Source of the DNA: Nitrospirales bacterium
Lineage (GTDB): Bacteria; Nitrospirota; Nitrospiria; Nitrospirales; UBA8639
Length of the DNA: 64,000 nt
NCBI GenBank assembly: GCA_021603905.1
Contig: BQIU01000002.1
Span: forward strand, 62,001-126,000
Reading direction: 5' to 3'
Under the pieces are notes generated by a model, which saw only the letters and a list, made by a program, of their open reading frames with translations, had not been told where the DNA came from and ran no database searches. Numbering within the stretch: position 1 is the stretch's first letter; each line of letters opens with the position of its first letter. The position numbers and the translations under genes are program-made. Below are positions 8,072 to 18,270 of this stretch, piece by piece.

Positions 8072-10789
8072 CTATAAGCCTCTAGTGCTTCTCTTATCTT
8101 GACTGATCTCATGGCGGTCACCTGATAGGTTTGAGATCTCAGTATACAGCGCATCAGCAATTTGTTGTGGTGTTTGCGATTCCTTGCCAGCGTCTTCAAG
8201 GTTTTGAGGCGACAGGGTTTTACCAAATCGCACCGTTATGTGACTCACCCGTGGCCTCCATCGATGACGAGGCAACGCCTCATAGGTTCCTGTAATCCAG
8301 GCTGGGACAATCGGAATGCGTTCCGTCGCCAATAAATAGCCGATACCAGGGCGAAACGCATGAAGTTTTCCATTGAGTGATCGTTCACCCTCTGGAAACC
8401 AGACAAGATCGTTCCCTTGTTTCAAGACGGCAATGCCAAGTGCCAAGCTTGAGAGAGGGTTTCTGGACTGATCGATTGGAAGAACTCGAGCGGCACGGCT
8501 GATCCCACGCATCAATGGATTGGTAAACATCATTCCCGTCCATCCTCCCCAATGGGTGTGAGCGAGCTGCTCGTTGGACAAGGCCGCCGCAATAGCGAGA
8601 GGATCCAGCAGACTGGTATGGTTCGACGTAATCACGAATGGACCTTTCTGGGGCAAATGTTCAATGCCATGAATCGTCAAGCCATACAACTTTTCCATGA
8701 GCAAGCGATTTATTCGAAACATGAATGATCCAAGACCACGAATGAGTGGTCCTGGCGGTGTGAGCCATTGTTGCTGCTCTTCATCAAGTAGTGCATCTGG
8801 GTGACGAAGTTGATCGGTTATCTGTTCAACGTTGGATGCGGAGTCAGCATCGACCGTCATGTGAAGAAACTCGCGAACGGTTTCGATACGGTTGATTTCC
8901 TCCTGGTCGAAATTTATTCCAACCGCTTCTTGCAATTCTAAGGTTAGATTTATCCATTCCAACGAATCAACGCCGAGGTCTAATTGGATATTCGAGTCCG
9001 GGGTCAACCGTATGTCGGGAAACCGCTTACAGAGCCAATTCCATGCTTGTTGAGCGTGCGGGTAACTGAGAAGGTGTTGATCTTCCGGCGACATGCGGTC
9101 AAGAGGAAGGGGCCCATGCTGTTGCGATTGTGTACTGTCTTGGTGTTTATGTTTATTCTGTTCGTACAGTGATTGAAGGAGATGACGACGGATTTTCCCC
9201 AATCGAGTACGAGGAAGTGGGTCGAAACTCAGAACATAGTCGCTGAGACGGTGGTGAGAAGGAAGTTGCTGTGATTGACGTTCAAGACCTTCTCGAATGA
9301 GTCGTTCGAGTTCATGCTCTTGACGACCACGATGAGAACCGGCTTTGGGAACAATCACCGCTACAAGCTTGCTCTTCACCGCCAAGACGCCGGTTTCTTG
9401 AACATGGGGTGTCTGATTGAGACTATCTTCAATAAAGTCAGGTCGAATATTTTCTCCGCCGGATAAGACAATCATGGATGAAGCTCGTCCGACGAGATAC
9501 AGATAGCCATTTTGCATGGTGCCGAGATCGCCGGTACGAAAATATCCGTCGTCGGTAAAAGCGGATGTGTTTTTGTCGGGAAGATTCCAATACCCTGAAA
9601 AGACATTTGGACCTTTGACCAGCACTTCGCCAGATTCCGCATGGTCTTCCGACTTGGCAATCTTCAGTTCGACACCTGGCAACGGTCGACCGGCCGTGTC
9701 GAGACGATTGTTGCCGGGCTCGTTTACGGTGAGGATCGGAGAGGTTTCGGTCAAGCCATAACCTGTTCCCACCTTCCATCCCACGCCTTCCAGTTTCCAA
9801 GCTAATTCTGATTCCAAGGCGGCTCCGCCTGAAACCAACGTGCGCAATTGAGGGTTCAGACGCTTGTGTAATGAGCCGAAAAGTGTACGACCGAGACGGA
9901 TACCAAAACGACGTCGGAGCATGGTGGAAAAAGCAATACCCACCCGCAGAAGAGTAAAGACAAGGGTCCCTTGTTGTCTCAACCGTGTTTCCAAAACAGA
10001 GTCGAGCGCTTCATACAGGCGTGGAATGCCAATAATGGCGGTCGGCTGATTTTCATGAAGGGTACGAAATAACTGTGGGCCAGTCAAAGAATATGGAATG
10101 ACTATTGGGATTCCAACGGCAAGCGGAGCCAACATGCCAATCATGAATGGATAAACATGATGAAAAGGCAATGGGACCATGAGACGGTCGTCTTCGGTGA
10201 TGAGATTGAGCGTGAGCAAAGCTTGTAAATTCGAGAGCAGATTGCGATGTGTCAGGGGGACGCCCTTAGGGCGTCCTGAAGTTCCAGATGTATAAAATAA
10301 AACGGCTTGACTCTCGGGCGATACACCTGAGAAAGCCGTCTCCTTTTCTACGAGATAGTGCTTCCAGCTTTGCGGATGATGCGAATCGGCATCGAGCAGG
10401 ATGACGTGGGGAATGTCGTTTGGGTTAAGAAAATTAGACGATTGTGCGAGATTCGTCGTGGTGAAAACCCATTGCGCTTGACTGTCGGAAAGCACATGCT
10501 GCAAATCCTCCTCTTGCATTTGATAATCAATTGGCACTGGAATGGCACCTGCCACAAGAAGCGCACAGCAAGCCACAATCCACTCTGGTTGATTCGGGGC
10601 AAGAAGGACAACGGGAGAGTCCGCCGAAAGCCCAGCTTGTGACAGACCCGTTGCAAAGCGCAGTGTCGTTTCATGTAGTTGACTAAACGTAAGGGTCTGG
10701 CTGTGGTCCTTCGACAGAGCAATCACTGCAGGCCGATGACCTTGATGGGGCAAGGCCTCAATCACATGCTGTAATGTTTCATTGTTCAT
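8072..10789 (-). CDS. Acyl-CoA/ACP synthetase - acyl carrier - 1-acylglycerol-3-phosphate acyltransferase fusion
   Basis: A 905-residue three-part protein. Residues 1 to about 520 form an AMP-dependent acyl-activating domain (FYTSGTSGRPKGVPLTH; GYGLTETSP; GYFRTGDLG). Around 590-660 is a phosphopantetheine carrier domain with the serine in LGVDSLEW. From about 690 to 890 is a PlsC acyltransferase with NHTSLLDP and FPEGERS. It should activate a fatty acid, load it on its own carrier and pass it to a lysophospholipid or glycerol-phosphate acceptor. The architecture resembles Aas-type acyltransferase/acyl-ACP synthetases with the domains in reverse order and a carrier added. The second ATG (MNNETL, 10789) is preferred. 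A near-perfect CTAGGG-type element lies 72 bases upstream. Confidence 0.85.
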   Translation of the reverse strand: MNNETLQHVIEALPHQGHRPAVIALSKDHSQTLTFSQLHETTLRFATGLSQAGLSADSPVVLLAPNQPEWIVACCALLVAGAIPVPIDYQMQEEDLQHVLSDSQAQWVFTTTNLAQSSNFLNPNDIPHVILLDADSHHPQSWKHYLVEKETAFSGVSPESQAVLFYTSGTSGRPKGVPLTHRNLLSNLQALLTLNLITEDDRLMVPLPFHHVYPFMIGMLAPLAVGIPIVIPYSLTGPQLFRTLHENQPTAIIGIPRLYEALDSVLETRLRQQGTLVFTLLRVGIAFSTMLRRRFGIRLGRTLFGSLHKRLNPQLRTLVSGGAALESELAWKLEGVGWKVGTGYGLTETSPILTVNEPGNNRLDTAGRPLPGVELKIAKSEDHAESGEVLVKGPNVFSGYWNLPDKNTSAFTDDGYFRTGDLGTMQNGYLYLVGRASSMIVLSGGENIRPDFIEDSLNQTPHVQETGVLAVKSKLVAVIVPKAGSHRGRQEHELERLIREGLERQSQQLPSHHRLSDYVLSFDPLPRTRLGKIRRHLLQSLYEQNKHKHQDSTQSQQHGPLPLDRMSPEDQHLLSYPHAQQAWNWLCKRFPDIRLTPDSNIQLDLGVDSLEWINLTLELQEAVGINFDQEEINRIETVREFLHMTVDADSASNVEQITDQLRHPDALLDEEQQQWLTPPGPLIRGLGSFMFRINRLLMEKLYGLTIHGIEHLPQKGPFVITSNHTSLLDPLAIAAALSNEQLAHTHWGGWTGMMFTNPLMRGISRAARVLPIDQSRNPLSSLALGIAVLKQGNDLVWFPEGERSLNGKLHAFRPGIGYLLATERIPIVPAWITGTYEALPRHRWRPRVSHITVRFGKTLSPQNLEDAGKESQTPQQIADALYTEISNLSGDRHEISQDKRSTRGL

Positions 10790-10860
10790 AAGCACACGAT
10801 CAGGATGACAACGATGACGTGTATAGTTTTAGTATGGACGTACCCGTGGCCTCTTTTGAC

Positions 10861-10876
10861 CTAGTCGAAACCCTAG
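10861..10876 (-). promoter_or_regulatory. CTAGGG-type 16-bp element upstream of the acyl-CoA synthetase fusion
   Basis: Towards the gene it reads CTAGGGTTTCGACTAG, with CTAG at both ends. It lies 72 bases before the ATG at 10789. One of the best copies. Confidence 0.65.
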
Positions 10877-11203
10877 GCTTCAAATCGTCTCCCTTCACAC
10901 CTCCCCTTCAATGCTCAGAATACATTGGCTCTTTCATTGTTCAGGATGAGGTCGCACTGTCAATTCTGTAAAGGGTTTTTTGATGATTACGAATAAGGGA
11001 TTTGTTGAATAATCCGTACCATCCTCCTGCCTGTAGCATAGGGCCAGGGTTCTGGAACAGCATGAAAGGGTTTGAGCTTGGCGAAGGGGTTGCGAAAGGA
11101 GTGTAGGCATTTCACGTGGACGGCATGCCAAATACCCGCACGGTCATATCCTGATCAACAGTGTTGATGGTTTCGAGATTCTTGCAGGCAGCCTTGATCA
11201 GAC

Positions 11204-11219
11204 CTAGGGTTTTCATCAG
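11204..11219 (+). promoter_or_regulatory. CTAGGG-type 16-bp element upstream of the VOC gene
   Basis: CTAGGGTTTTCATCAG, 95 bases before the VOC-protein ATG. Confidence 0.6.
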
Positions 11220-11313
11220 CTACTCGCGCATTGAATAGCATCTACAATAGAGCTGTATGAATAACAAGAGATGGAGAAATCATAAATGGTGAGAAAGGAG
11301 ATCTAATCACGTC

Positions 11314-11691
11314 ATGCAAACGGTCAATGTACGCTACATTGTCAACAACCTCGACACAGCCTTGTCCTTCTATTGTCAAAAGCTTGGGTTTGAGGTGGAA
11401 ATGAATCCCACTTCGGGGTTTGCCTTGTTATCAAAAGGTGTTTTACATCTTTTCTTGAATACGGTTGATGCCGGTGGGGGTGGGCAGGAAATGCCGGACG
11501 GGGAAACACCGAAACCTGGAGGATGGAATCGTATTCAACTTACGGTAGATGACCTTGGCGCAGAAGTGAAAAGACTGCGTGAGGAGGGAGCGAAGTTTCG
11601 TAACAATATCGTTGAAGGCAAAGGCGGAAAGCAGATTTTGCTCGAAGACCCATCTGGAAATTTCATAGAACTTTTTGAATCTAACAGATGA
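11314..11691 (+). CDS. VOC (glyoxalase/bleomycin-resistance) superfamily protein
   Basis: A 125-residue single VOC domain made of two beta-alpha-beta-beta-beta units. The first opens with VRYIVNNLDTALSFYCQKLGF and the second with RIQLTVDDLGAEVKRLREEG. It ends in the family signature LLEDPSGNFIELFES. Such proteins are metal-dependent lyases, dioxygenases or resistance proteins; the substrate is not predictable here. An AAAGGAGA ribosome site lies 13 bases upstream of the ATG, and a CTAGGG-type element lies further upstream. Confidence 0.85.
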   Translation: MQTVNVRYIVNNLDTALSFYCQKLGFEVEMNPTSGFALLSKGVLHLFLNTVDAGGGGQEMPDGETPKPGGWNRIQLTVDDLGAEVKRLREEGAKFRNNIVEGKGGKQILLEDPSGNFIELFESNR

Positions 11692-11929
11692 CTCGTGTGT
11701 GATTGTCAGGACTAGGCATTCGAATCTCAACATTTCATCATATGTGGATTTGTTCAGTGAGGTGAAAAACTTCAGTTCATCGAGAAGGCTCACAATATGC
11801 CAATCGACGCTCAGCAGGAAACACGTATGGAAATATGTTTTTGGAAAATCGGCTGCGATTTCAATGCAGACTGTAAGGCTAGCGTCGAGTCACGACATTC
11901 AGGCTAGAAAAGCAGAGAGGAAGTGCAAG

Positions 11930-12361
11930 ATGACGATGATTAAAGATATTATGACTGTAGAAGTTGATATTATCGGTCCAGAAACCAACGTCCAGGAAGC
12001 CGCCGGAAAGATGAAACAACTCAACGTTGGAATTATGCCAATTTGCGAAAACCATAAGATTATTGGTCTGCTGACTGATCGCGATATCATTTTGCGCGTG
12101 ATTGCTGAAAAGAAAGATCCAGCACATACTCTTGCACGCGACGTCATGACTCAAGATATAATTGTGGCCGGTGAAGAACAAGATGTTACGGAAGCCCAAC
12201 AGTTGATGAGTCATCATCAGATCCGTCGCCTACCAATCGTCAATCGGAACAATCTGTTCATTGGAATGCTCTCGCTCGGTGATCTGACTGCACGCAGTTC
12301 AGCTTACCGTGGAGGGGAGGTCTTTGAAGAAGTGTCTCAACCGTCAAAACCCAATCGATAA
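11930..12361 (+). CDS. CBS-pair domain protein
   Basis: A 143-residue protein made of two CBS domains (about residues 8-60 and 72-125), recognisable from IKDIMTVEVDIIGPETNVQEAAGKM, the GLLTDRDIILRV motif, ARDVMTQDI and the QIRRLPIV region. CBS pairs bind adenine nucleotides (AMP, ATP, SAM) and act as energy sensors, alone or on partner proteins. No effector domain is attached. The ORF is open for 85 more codons upstream, but that part has no homology. The ATG at 11930 follows an AGAGAGG ribosome site and starts the conserved region. Its 3' end faces that of nuoN. Confidence 0.85.
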   Translation: MTMIKDIMTVEVDIIGPETNVQEAAGKMKQLNVGIMPICENHKIIGLLTDRDIILRVIAEKKDPAHTLARDVMTQDIIVAGEEQDVTEAQQLMSHHQIRRLPIVNRNNLFIGMLSLGDLTARSSAYRGGEVFEEVSQPSKPNR

Positions 12362-12423
12362 AACAGCGATGCAGACCGAAAAGGGTTAGTCGTGTCATGA
12401 TGATTGTTGACGTTGCGGGTTTT

Positions 12424-13917
12424 TCATTGACTCATCAACGTCATCATCGTGTCCGGGGTGACACTCGTTACCGCATTCGACATTGATGGCTGCATCGATT
12501 CGATCAAAGCAATCAATGGAACAGGATACGTTCCAAACCACAGCAGGAGAATCGTCAGGCCAGCAAGCACCACCCCGCTTAATCGTTGGTTCGTCGGCAT
12601 CCGTGCCGATAGAATGGCATGATTGACTGGATGAGAAGCCATGACCCGAATGAGACGAAGGTAATAGAACAACCCAAGCACGCTGTTCAACACAAAAAGA
12701 ATAATGAGCAGCCATAATTCTGCACTCAATCCTGCAGCAATGACGTAAAACTTCCCGATGAAACCGGCAGTTAGAGGAATACCGGCCAGTGAGAGCACCA
12801 TGGCCGTTAAAATTCCCGCAATCCAAGGGTTACGCCAAAAGAGTCCTTGATAATCTTCGAGTTGCTCCGGTTCGATACCAGATGTAGAGAGATGGGCGAT
12901 GACGCCAAAGGCTCCAAGCGTCGTGACAAAATATGCCACCAGATAAAAACTCACTGCTTCAATGGCCATAGATCCACTCGCCAATAATGCGACAAGGAGG
13001 TACCCCATATGCGCAATTGAGGAACAGGCCAATAAACGTTTGACGTTGTGTTGAAGCAGTGCCAGCAGGTTCCCAACCACCATGGAGAACGCCGCGAGAC
13101 TACTCAGCACCACTATGACAAGAGAAGAATGGGACATCTCAGTAATCAAAAACAATCGTAAAAACACGGCCACCATGGCCCCCTTCGACACCGTGGCAAT
13201 AAAGGCAACGACTGGTGCCGAGGCCCCTTGATAGACATCCGGGGTCCACATGTGAAAAGGGACCATCGCGATTTTAAACCCGATGCCGGTTAACAACATG
13301 GCGAATCCAGCTAACAGAAAGACGTTGACGATTCCTGTCTGTGAAAACACGGCGGCAAACTGTATAAATTCTAAGGATCCTGTCTCAAAATAGATGAAGG
13401 CCATGCCAAACAAGAGAAAGGCAGACGATGTCGCAGAAAGAATCAAATATTTCATGCCGGCTTCCAGGGAGGAAAGATTATTCCGTTGATAGGCAATAAG
13501 CCCATACAGTGAAATGGTCAGGAGCTCCAACCCTAGAAATAATGATGCGAAATGCGTGGCCACGGTTAAGATTTCCGCTCCGACGGCGGCGAGAATTAAC
13601 AACACGTAAAATTCTTCCAGATTGCCCTGTTGCGCTTTAAGATAATCATACGCGAGGAGGGTCACAATCAGGCTGGCCGAGACGATCAGTCCTATGAAGA
13701 ACAACGCATAAGTATCGACTTGCACGAGAGGCGTGATCGTGCGGGGAGCCACCTGAACAGCGAAGGGGACACTTGCCAGACTGAGGAGACATCCTGACAC
13801 GGAGATAATCGCCACAACGAGATGCTGACGTGAAATCGCAATCCACATCATCGAACATAACGCGGTTCCTGCAGTAAGAAGAATAGGCAGTAAAGCCGTA
13901 AAGTCTGTCACACTCAT
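12424..13917 (-). CDS. nuoN: NADH-quinone oxidoreductase subunit N
   Basis: A 497-residue antiporter-like proton-pumping subunit of complex I with about 14 hydrophobic helices. The key lysine region KGAMVAVFLRLF and KIAMVPFHMWTPDVYQGA (lysine and histidine of the channel) are visible. It is the last gene of the nuo operon, 15 bases after nuoM. It is an inner-membrane arm subunit using conformational coupling to move protons. No defects seen. Confidence 0.93.
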   Translation of the reverse strand: MSVTDFTALLPILLTAGTALCSMMWIAISRQHLVVAIISVSGCLLSLASVPFAVQVAPRTITPLVQVDTYALFFIGLIVSASLIVTLLAYDYLKAQQGNLEEFYVLLILAAVGAEILTVATHFASLFLGLELLTISLYGLIAYQRNNLSSLEAGMKYLILSATSSAFLLFGMAFIYFETGSLEFIQFAAVFSQTGIVNVFLLAGFAMLLTGIGFKIAMVPFHMWTPDVYQGASAPVVAFIATVSKGAMVAVFLRLFLITEMSHSSLVIVVLSSLAAFSMVVGNLLALLQHNVKRLLACSSIAHMGYLLVALLASGSMAIEAVSFYLVAYFVTTLGAFGVIAHLSTSGIEPEQLEDYQGLFWRNPWIAGILTAMVLSLAGIPLTAGFIGKFYVIAAGLSAELWLLIILFVLNSVLGLFYYLRLIRVMASHPVNHAILSARMPTNQRLSGVVLAGLTILLLWFGTYPVPLIALIESMQPSMSNAVTSVTPDTMMTLMSQ

Positions 13918-13932
13918 AATCTTGAGAAAGCG

Positions 13933-15501
13933 TTAACGGTCTACGGATAACCTAGGTAGCCCTGTGGTCGACGGCGAACCCATGGGAGCCGTGCGGCCGG
14001 GCAACGCGGTCTCCACCTGTTCTTTGGCCACGATCACTTGAAGCCGATCCAATGTCAGCCTGGCCGTTTGAAGTATGGGGTGCGGATACAATCCCCACCA
14101 CGTTTGTATGATGATCATGGCTCCCAACAACACCAGAGAGCGCCTGGACAAGTCGGGAATCTGCCAGCCGTTGATGTTGGGGCCATGGAATGTCCGTTGC
14201 ATCAACGTCAATGAATAAATGGCCGCTGCGACGATACCGAGGGTCGCAAGTGCGGCTAATGGAATATTCACTCTATAGGTTCCCAAGAGTATAAGGAATT
14301 CGCCAATAAAATTCCCGAGTCCTGGTATACCCAAGGACGCCATCACAAAAAACATGGTGATTCCTGCAAGCTTCGGAACGATATCCCAAAGTCCACCCAT
14401 TTCGTTCATGTCTCGCGTATGCAGTCGTTCTTGAAGAGCCCCAGCCAGCAAAAATAACGCCCCAGTACTAATGCCATGGGCTAGCATTTGCATAATGGTT
14501 CCCTGAAGAGCTTGACTGTTCCAGGCAAAGATACCAAGCAGCACAAAGCCCAGGTGCGCGATACTACTATACGCGATGAGCCGCTTAAGATCTGTTTGAG
14601 CAAAGGCCATCATCGCCCCATACAAAATCCCAACCACACCAAGCCCCATGACCATCGGGGCGACCGTCTGTGCGGCATCAGGAAACAGTGGAACGGCAAA
14701 CCGCAAAAGCCCGTATCCTCCAGTTTTTAACAGCAATCCGGCAAGAATCACACTTCCTCCTGTCGGCGCTTCCGTATGTGCATCAGGGAGCCAGGTGTGC
14801 AATGGAACCACTGGCAGCTTGACCGCAAAGGCGGCAAAAAATCCAGCAAACATCCAGAGTTGAGTGGATGGAGGCAGCGTAAGCTGTAAGAGGTGAAAAT
14901 AATCGAAGGTGATGAATTCATGTTGATGATAATGGGCAATGCCCACAGCCAAAATCGAAATGAGCATGAGCAGTCCGCCGGCTTGGGTAAAGAGAAAAAA
15001 CTTCAAGGCCGCATAGGCCCGATGTTCATGCCCCCAAATACTGATGAGTAAATACATCGGGACCAGCATCATCTCCCAGAATACAAAAAACAGAAAAAGA
15101 TCTAGTGAAACAAAAACACCCACAACACCAGTCAACACCCAGAGGAGATTGAAGTGAAAAAATCCGACTCGCTGGGTGATTTCCGTCCAAGAGGCTATGA
15201 CCGCCGTGATGCCTAAGAAACTGGTCAAGAGAATCAGCAGAAGACTGAGTCCGTCGGCACCGACATGAAATTGAATGCCAAACCGTGAAATCCACGGGAC
15301 ACTGAGCTTTGCGAACCACACGCCATATTCAGAAAGAAACCGATGCTCTGGTCCGATCAACCAGAGTCCGAGGCCGATACCGAGAGAGATGAGGAGGGTA
15401 ATAAGGGCAATCCAGCGTGGCCAATAGGCTCCCCACCGTTCTGACAGCCAGGCCAACAGACCACCCAGGAGAAGAATCCCTAATAAAATCGTCAGTATCA
15501 T
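13933..15501 (-). CDS. nuoM: NADH-quinone oxidoreductase subunit M
   Basis: A 522-residue antiporter-like complex I subunit. The conserved glutamate helix (FFVFWEMMLVPMYLLI) and the proton-channel segment AVKLPVVPLHTWLPDAHTEAPTGGSVILAG are intact. The start at 15501 (MILTILLG) overlaps the nuoL stop as ATGA, so translation is coupled; the longer ORF in the track is an artefact. There is one nuoM copy here, not the two tandem copies found in some complex I clusters of nitrite oxidisers. Confidence 0.93.
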   Translation of the reverse strand: MILTILLGILLLGGLLAWLSERWGAYWPRWIALITLLISLGIGLGLWLIGPEHRFLSEYGVWFAKLSVPWISRFGIQFHVGADGLSLLLILLTSFLGITAVIASWTEITQRVGFFHFNLLWVLTGVVGVFVSLDLFLFFVFWEMMLVPMYLLISIWGHEHRAYAALKFFLFTQAGGLLMLISILAVGIAHYHQHEFITFDYFHLLQLTLPPSTQLWMFAGFFAAFAVKLPVVPLHTWLPDAHTEAPTGGSVILAGLLLKTGGYGLLRFAVPLFPDAAQTVAPMVMGLGVVGILYGAMMAFAQTDLKRLIAYSSIAHLGFVLLGIFAWNSQALQGTIMQMLAHGISTGALFLLAGALQERLHTRDMNEMGGLWDIVPKLAGITMFFVMASLGIPGLGNFIGEFLILLGTYRVNIPLAALATLGIVAAAIYSLTLMQRTFHGPNINGWQIPDLSRRSLVLLGAMIIIQTWWGLYPHPILQTARLTLDRLQVIVAKEQVETALPGRTAPMGSPSTTGLPRLSVDR

Positions 15502-17453
15502 GCATACACCATCAGAGCAATCAACGTAATTGACCCAGCCGCAATAATGGAGGCATACCATCGCACATGTCCGGTTTGTGTCTGACGGAGCATGGTATGG
15601 CTACGATGAATGAACCAACGAAGACTTTCATACATTTGTTCAAACAGATCATCTTTATTCCATCGAGCGATGTGTAAAAATGGTGAGACGAAGAGTCTGT
15701 CGTAAGCTTTGTTAAAGATATCGGATTTCCCCGCTTGGGCCGTTCGCAGAAATGGGGCAACAAACAGGTGTTGATACAAGCGATTCAACATCCACCCCGT
15801 CAGGAAAAACTGCCGGACGTGAGGCATAGGCGGAGACTCACTGATGGCCGTCGTCATATGGGGATGACGAAAAAACAAGAAATACGCTACGACGATCCCA
15901 CCTATTGCGACCATCGTCGTCACACTTTTTATGACCAATTCGTGATCTGAGGCAACTGACGTTCCAGATTGAAGTGGAAGTGCCGCATCCATAATCTCCG
16001 CAAAGGAATATTTTCCGAATATGGACGATTCTATCCACCCACCGCTTATGGATAAGATGGCAAGGATCATCAGTGGAATTGTCATGGACCACCGCCCTCT
16101 CACCGTTGGATGCGTGTGTTGCTCTCCCCAAAACACCAAGAAGACAAGTCGAAAACCATAGAGAGCCGTGAGAAACACACCTAGAACTCCGACCGCCCAA
16201 AACCACATTCCTGATTCTGAAGAAGACCACACTTCCCACAAAATCCACTCCTTACTAAAAAATCCAGCAGTGACAAAAGGCAGGCCGGCAAGGGAAGCCA
16301 TGCCGATGACGGTGGTCCAATAAGCCAATGGCAACTGGCGACGTAATCCACCCATTTTAAAAATGTTTTGCTCATGATGAAGATTGGTGACCACGGCGCC
16401 GGCGGCTAAAAACAGGAGGGCCTTAAAGAAGGCATGGGTCATAAAGTGAAAAATGGCTGCTGATGCGGCCCCGACGCCCAAGGCCAAGAACATATATCCA
16501 ATTTGGCTCATCGTCGAAAACGCGAGAACACGTTTGATATTGTTTTGGACTAATGCACTGGCAGCTGAAAGCAAGAGCGTGAGAGACCCAATCACTGCCA
16601 CAATGAATTGAATCGTCGGAGCTTGATGAAAGACAACTTGCGTACGAGCCAGCAGGTAAACGCCAGCGGTGACCATAGTCGCCGCATGCAGCAGTGCACT
16701 CACGGGCGTGGGCCCTGCCATGGCATCAGGAAGCCACGTTTGCAAGGGCAGTTGTGCAGACTTTCCGATCGCTCCACCAAGAAGAAGGGCCGCGATCAGA
16801 ATAGCCAATGGAGAATTCATAGCCCAATGCTGTGGTACCTCATGCATCAAGGTCTGAATGTCGAGTGTCCCGAACTGAATGACGAACACGCACAATCCAG
16901 TGAGCAGGGCAGCATCTCCGATGCGGTTCATAATGAACGCTTTACTGGCTGCCTGCCCATTGGCTGGGTCCTGATACCAAAAGCCGATGAGCAAATAGCT
17001 GCAGAGTCCAACGCCTTCCCAACCGAGAAAAAGCAAGAGCAAGTTGTCGGCTAACACCAAAATCAACATCGCGGCCAGGAAAAGATTCATATAGGCAAAA
17101 AATCGTTGATAGTGGCCATCATCGTCCATATAACCCATGGAATACACATGAATAAGAAATCCTACGCCGGTGATGACTCCGATCATGACAAACGACAGAC
17201 CATCCAGGTAGAACCCAATCTGTGATGAAAAACCAGAAACCTCGATCCATGGCCATAATGTTTGTCGAAACATGAGTTCGTCGTTTCCATTCTGAAATAA
17301 TCCCACGCCCACCCCGCCAACGGTGAGCAGAGATAAGCCGACTGATCCGACACCGATCAGATTCACTTTTACACGAGCGAGCTCATCAACATTTGCGAGA
17401 ATCAGAAATCCGAGTAACGGAAACATGGGAATCAACCACAGCCATTCCAACAT
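15498..17453 (-). CDS. nuoL: NADH-quinone oxidoreductase subunit L
   Basis: A 651-residue complex I subunit with antiporter core motifs (FLGWEGVGLCSYLLIGFW; KSAQLPLQTWLPDAMAGPTPVSALLHAATM) and the long C-terminal region that includes the lateral helix. The start at 17453 (MLEWLWLIP) is chosen because the preceding 91 codons of the track ORF are the shadow of nuoK. It begins 2 bases after the nuoK stop and overlaps nuoM. The length is usual for the family, so the distal pump module appears complete. Confidence 0.93.
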   Translation of the reverse strand: MLEWLWLIPMFPLLGFLILANVDELARVKVNLIGVGSVGLSLLTVGGVGVGLFQNGNDELMFRQTLWPWIEVSGFSSQIGFYLDGLSFVMIGVITGVGFLIHVYSMGYMDDDGHYQRFFAYMNLFLAAMLILVLADNLLLLFLGWEGVGLCSYLLIGFWYQDPANGQAASKAFIMNRIGDAALLTGLCVFVIQFGTLDIQTLMHEVPQHWAMNSPLAILIAALLLGGAIGKSAQLPLQTWLPDAMAGPTPVSALLHAATMVTAGVYLLARTQVVFHQAPTIQFIVAVIGSLTLLLSAASALVQNNIKRVLAFSTMSQIGYMFLALGVGAASAAIFHFMTHAFFKALLFLAAGAVVTNLHHEQNIFKMGGLRRQLPLAYWTTVIGMASLAGLPFVTAGFFSKEWILWEVWSSSESGMWFWAVGVLGVFLTALYGFRLVFLVFWGEQHTHPTVRGRWSMTIPLMILAILSISGGWIESSIFGKYSFAEIMDAALPLQSGTSVASDHELVIKSVTTMVAIGGIVVAYFLFFRHPHMTTAISESPPMPHVRQFFLTGWMLNRLYQHLFVAPFLRTAQAGKSDIFNKAYDRLFVSPFLHIARWNKDDLFEQMYESLRWFIHRSHTMLRQTQTGHVRWYASIIAAGSITLIALMVYA

Positions 17454-17455
17454 GA

Positions 17456-17764
17456 TTACCCCGATAGCGTATCTGCAGCGTCGGCATCTAAGGTTTGCAA
17501 GTGTGAGTAGAGTTGAAGAATTAATCCCAACGCGACTGAGACTTCTGCGGCGGTCAAAGTGAGGATGAAGATAAACATGATTTGCCCATCGGCTTGTGCC
17601 CATCGGGCTCCCCCGACGATAAATGCAAGAGCCGCAGCATTCAACATGATTTCCACCGACATCAACATAAACAGAAGATTTCGTCGGACAAGAAGTCCAA
17701 TCAATCCAAGAGCGAATAATATGCACGCGAGTACCAGTCCATGTTCGAAAGGCATTTCTGTCAT
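17456..17764 (-). CDS. nuoK: NADH-quinone oxidoreductase subunit K
   Basis: A 102-residue, three-helix complex I subunit. Two helices carry the conserved membrane glutamates ([12 protein letters not shown] and [14 protein letters not shown]). Its ATG overlaps the nuoJ stop (ATGA). Length and motifs are standard. Confidence 0.93.
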   Translation of the reverse strand: MTEMPFEHGLVLACILFALGLIGLLVRRNLLFMLMSVEIMLNAAALAFIVGGARWAQADGQIMFIFILTLTAAEVSVALGLILQLYSHLQTLDADAADTLSG

Positions 17765-18270
17765 GAGACCTCCCCTGATCGAGCTTTCCTCCCTAGATGA
17801 TAGGCACTGATGAGTCCGGGAAGAAGCAAAAATGAAGCAAGTTCAACGCCGATCACATAGAGATGGAACAGTTTTTCACTCACCTGTTGAGGGCCAATCA
17901 GCATCACATTGCTCGTACGCGTGGTTGACCCATCCAACACAATATCGAGTAACGCCACAACAAGAATGAGCGCCAGAACCATGGGGCCCATCCACATCTT
18001 AGGATTGAACCATGCCTGTTCCAATTGTAGACCTTCACGGCCCATATCCAACATCATGATGACAAAGACAAATAACACCATCACCGCTCCCGCGTAGATA
18101 ATGACCTCCAAAGCCGCGGCAAATGGCGCTCCGAATAAGAAAAAAATCATGCTGACCGCTAAAAGAGAGACGATGAGGTAGAGAAGAGCATGGATAGCGT
18201 TGAATCGGGTGATCACCATGATAGTAGCGACAATGGCCACAGCCGCGATGATATAAAATGATATAATCAT
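17761..18270 (-). CDS. nuoJ: NADH-quinone oxidoreductase subunit J
   Basis: A 169-residue, five-helix membrane subunit of complex I. The third helix region [23 protein letters not shown] is the typical pi-bulge helix that takes part in coupling. The start overlaps the nuoI stop. The size is normal. Confidence 0.92.
   Translation of the reverse strand: MIISFYIIAAVAIVATIMVITRFNAIHALLYLIVSLLAVSMIFFLFGAPFAAALEVIIYAGAVMVLFVFVIMMLDMGREGLQLEQAWFNPKMWMGPMVLALILVVALLDIVLDGSTTRTSNVMLIGPQQVSEKLFHLYVIGVELASFLLLPGLISAYHLGRKARSGEVS

Larger units (their letters stand above)
10796..11313. other. Intergenic stretch between divergent genes
   Basis: About 500 bases without a convincing gene. It holds two CTAGGG-type elements facing outward (10861 towards the acyl-CoA synthetase fusion, 11204 towards the VOC gene). 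The 65-residue antisense ORF at 10934-11131 has no recognisable features. Confidence 0.6.

Noticed and set aside
12395-12826. 143-residue minus-strand ORF
   Set aside because: Out-of-frame shadow of nuoN; cysteine- and histidine-rich composition typical of a shifted frame.
17459-17726. Long N-terminal extension of NuoL in the ORF track
   Set aside because: It is nuoK read in another frame. The real start at 17453 follows the nuoK stop.
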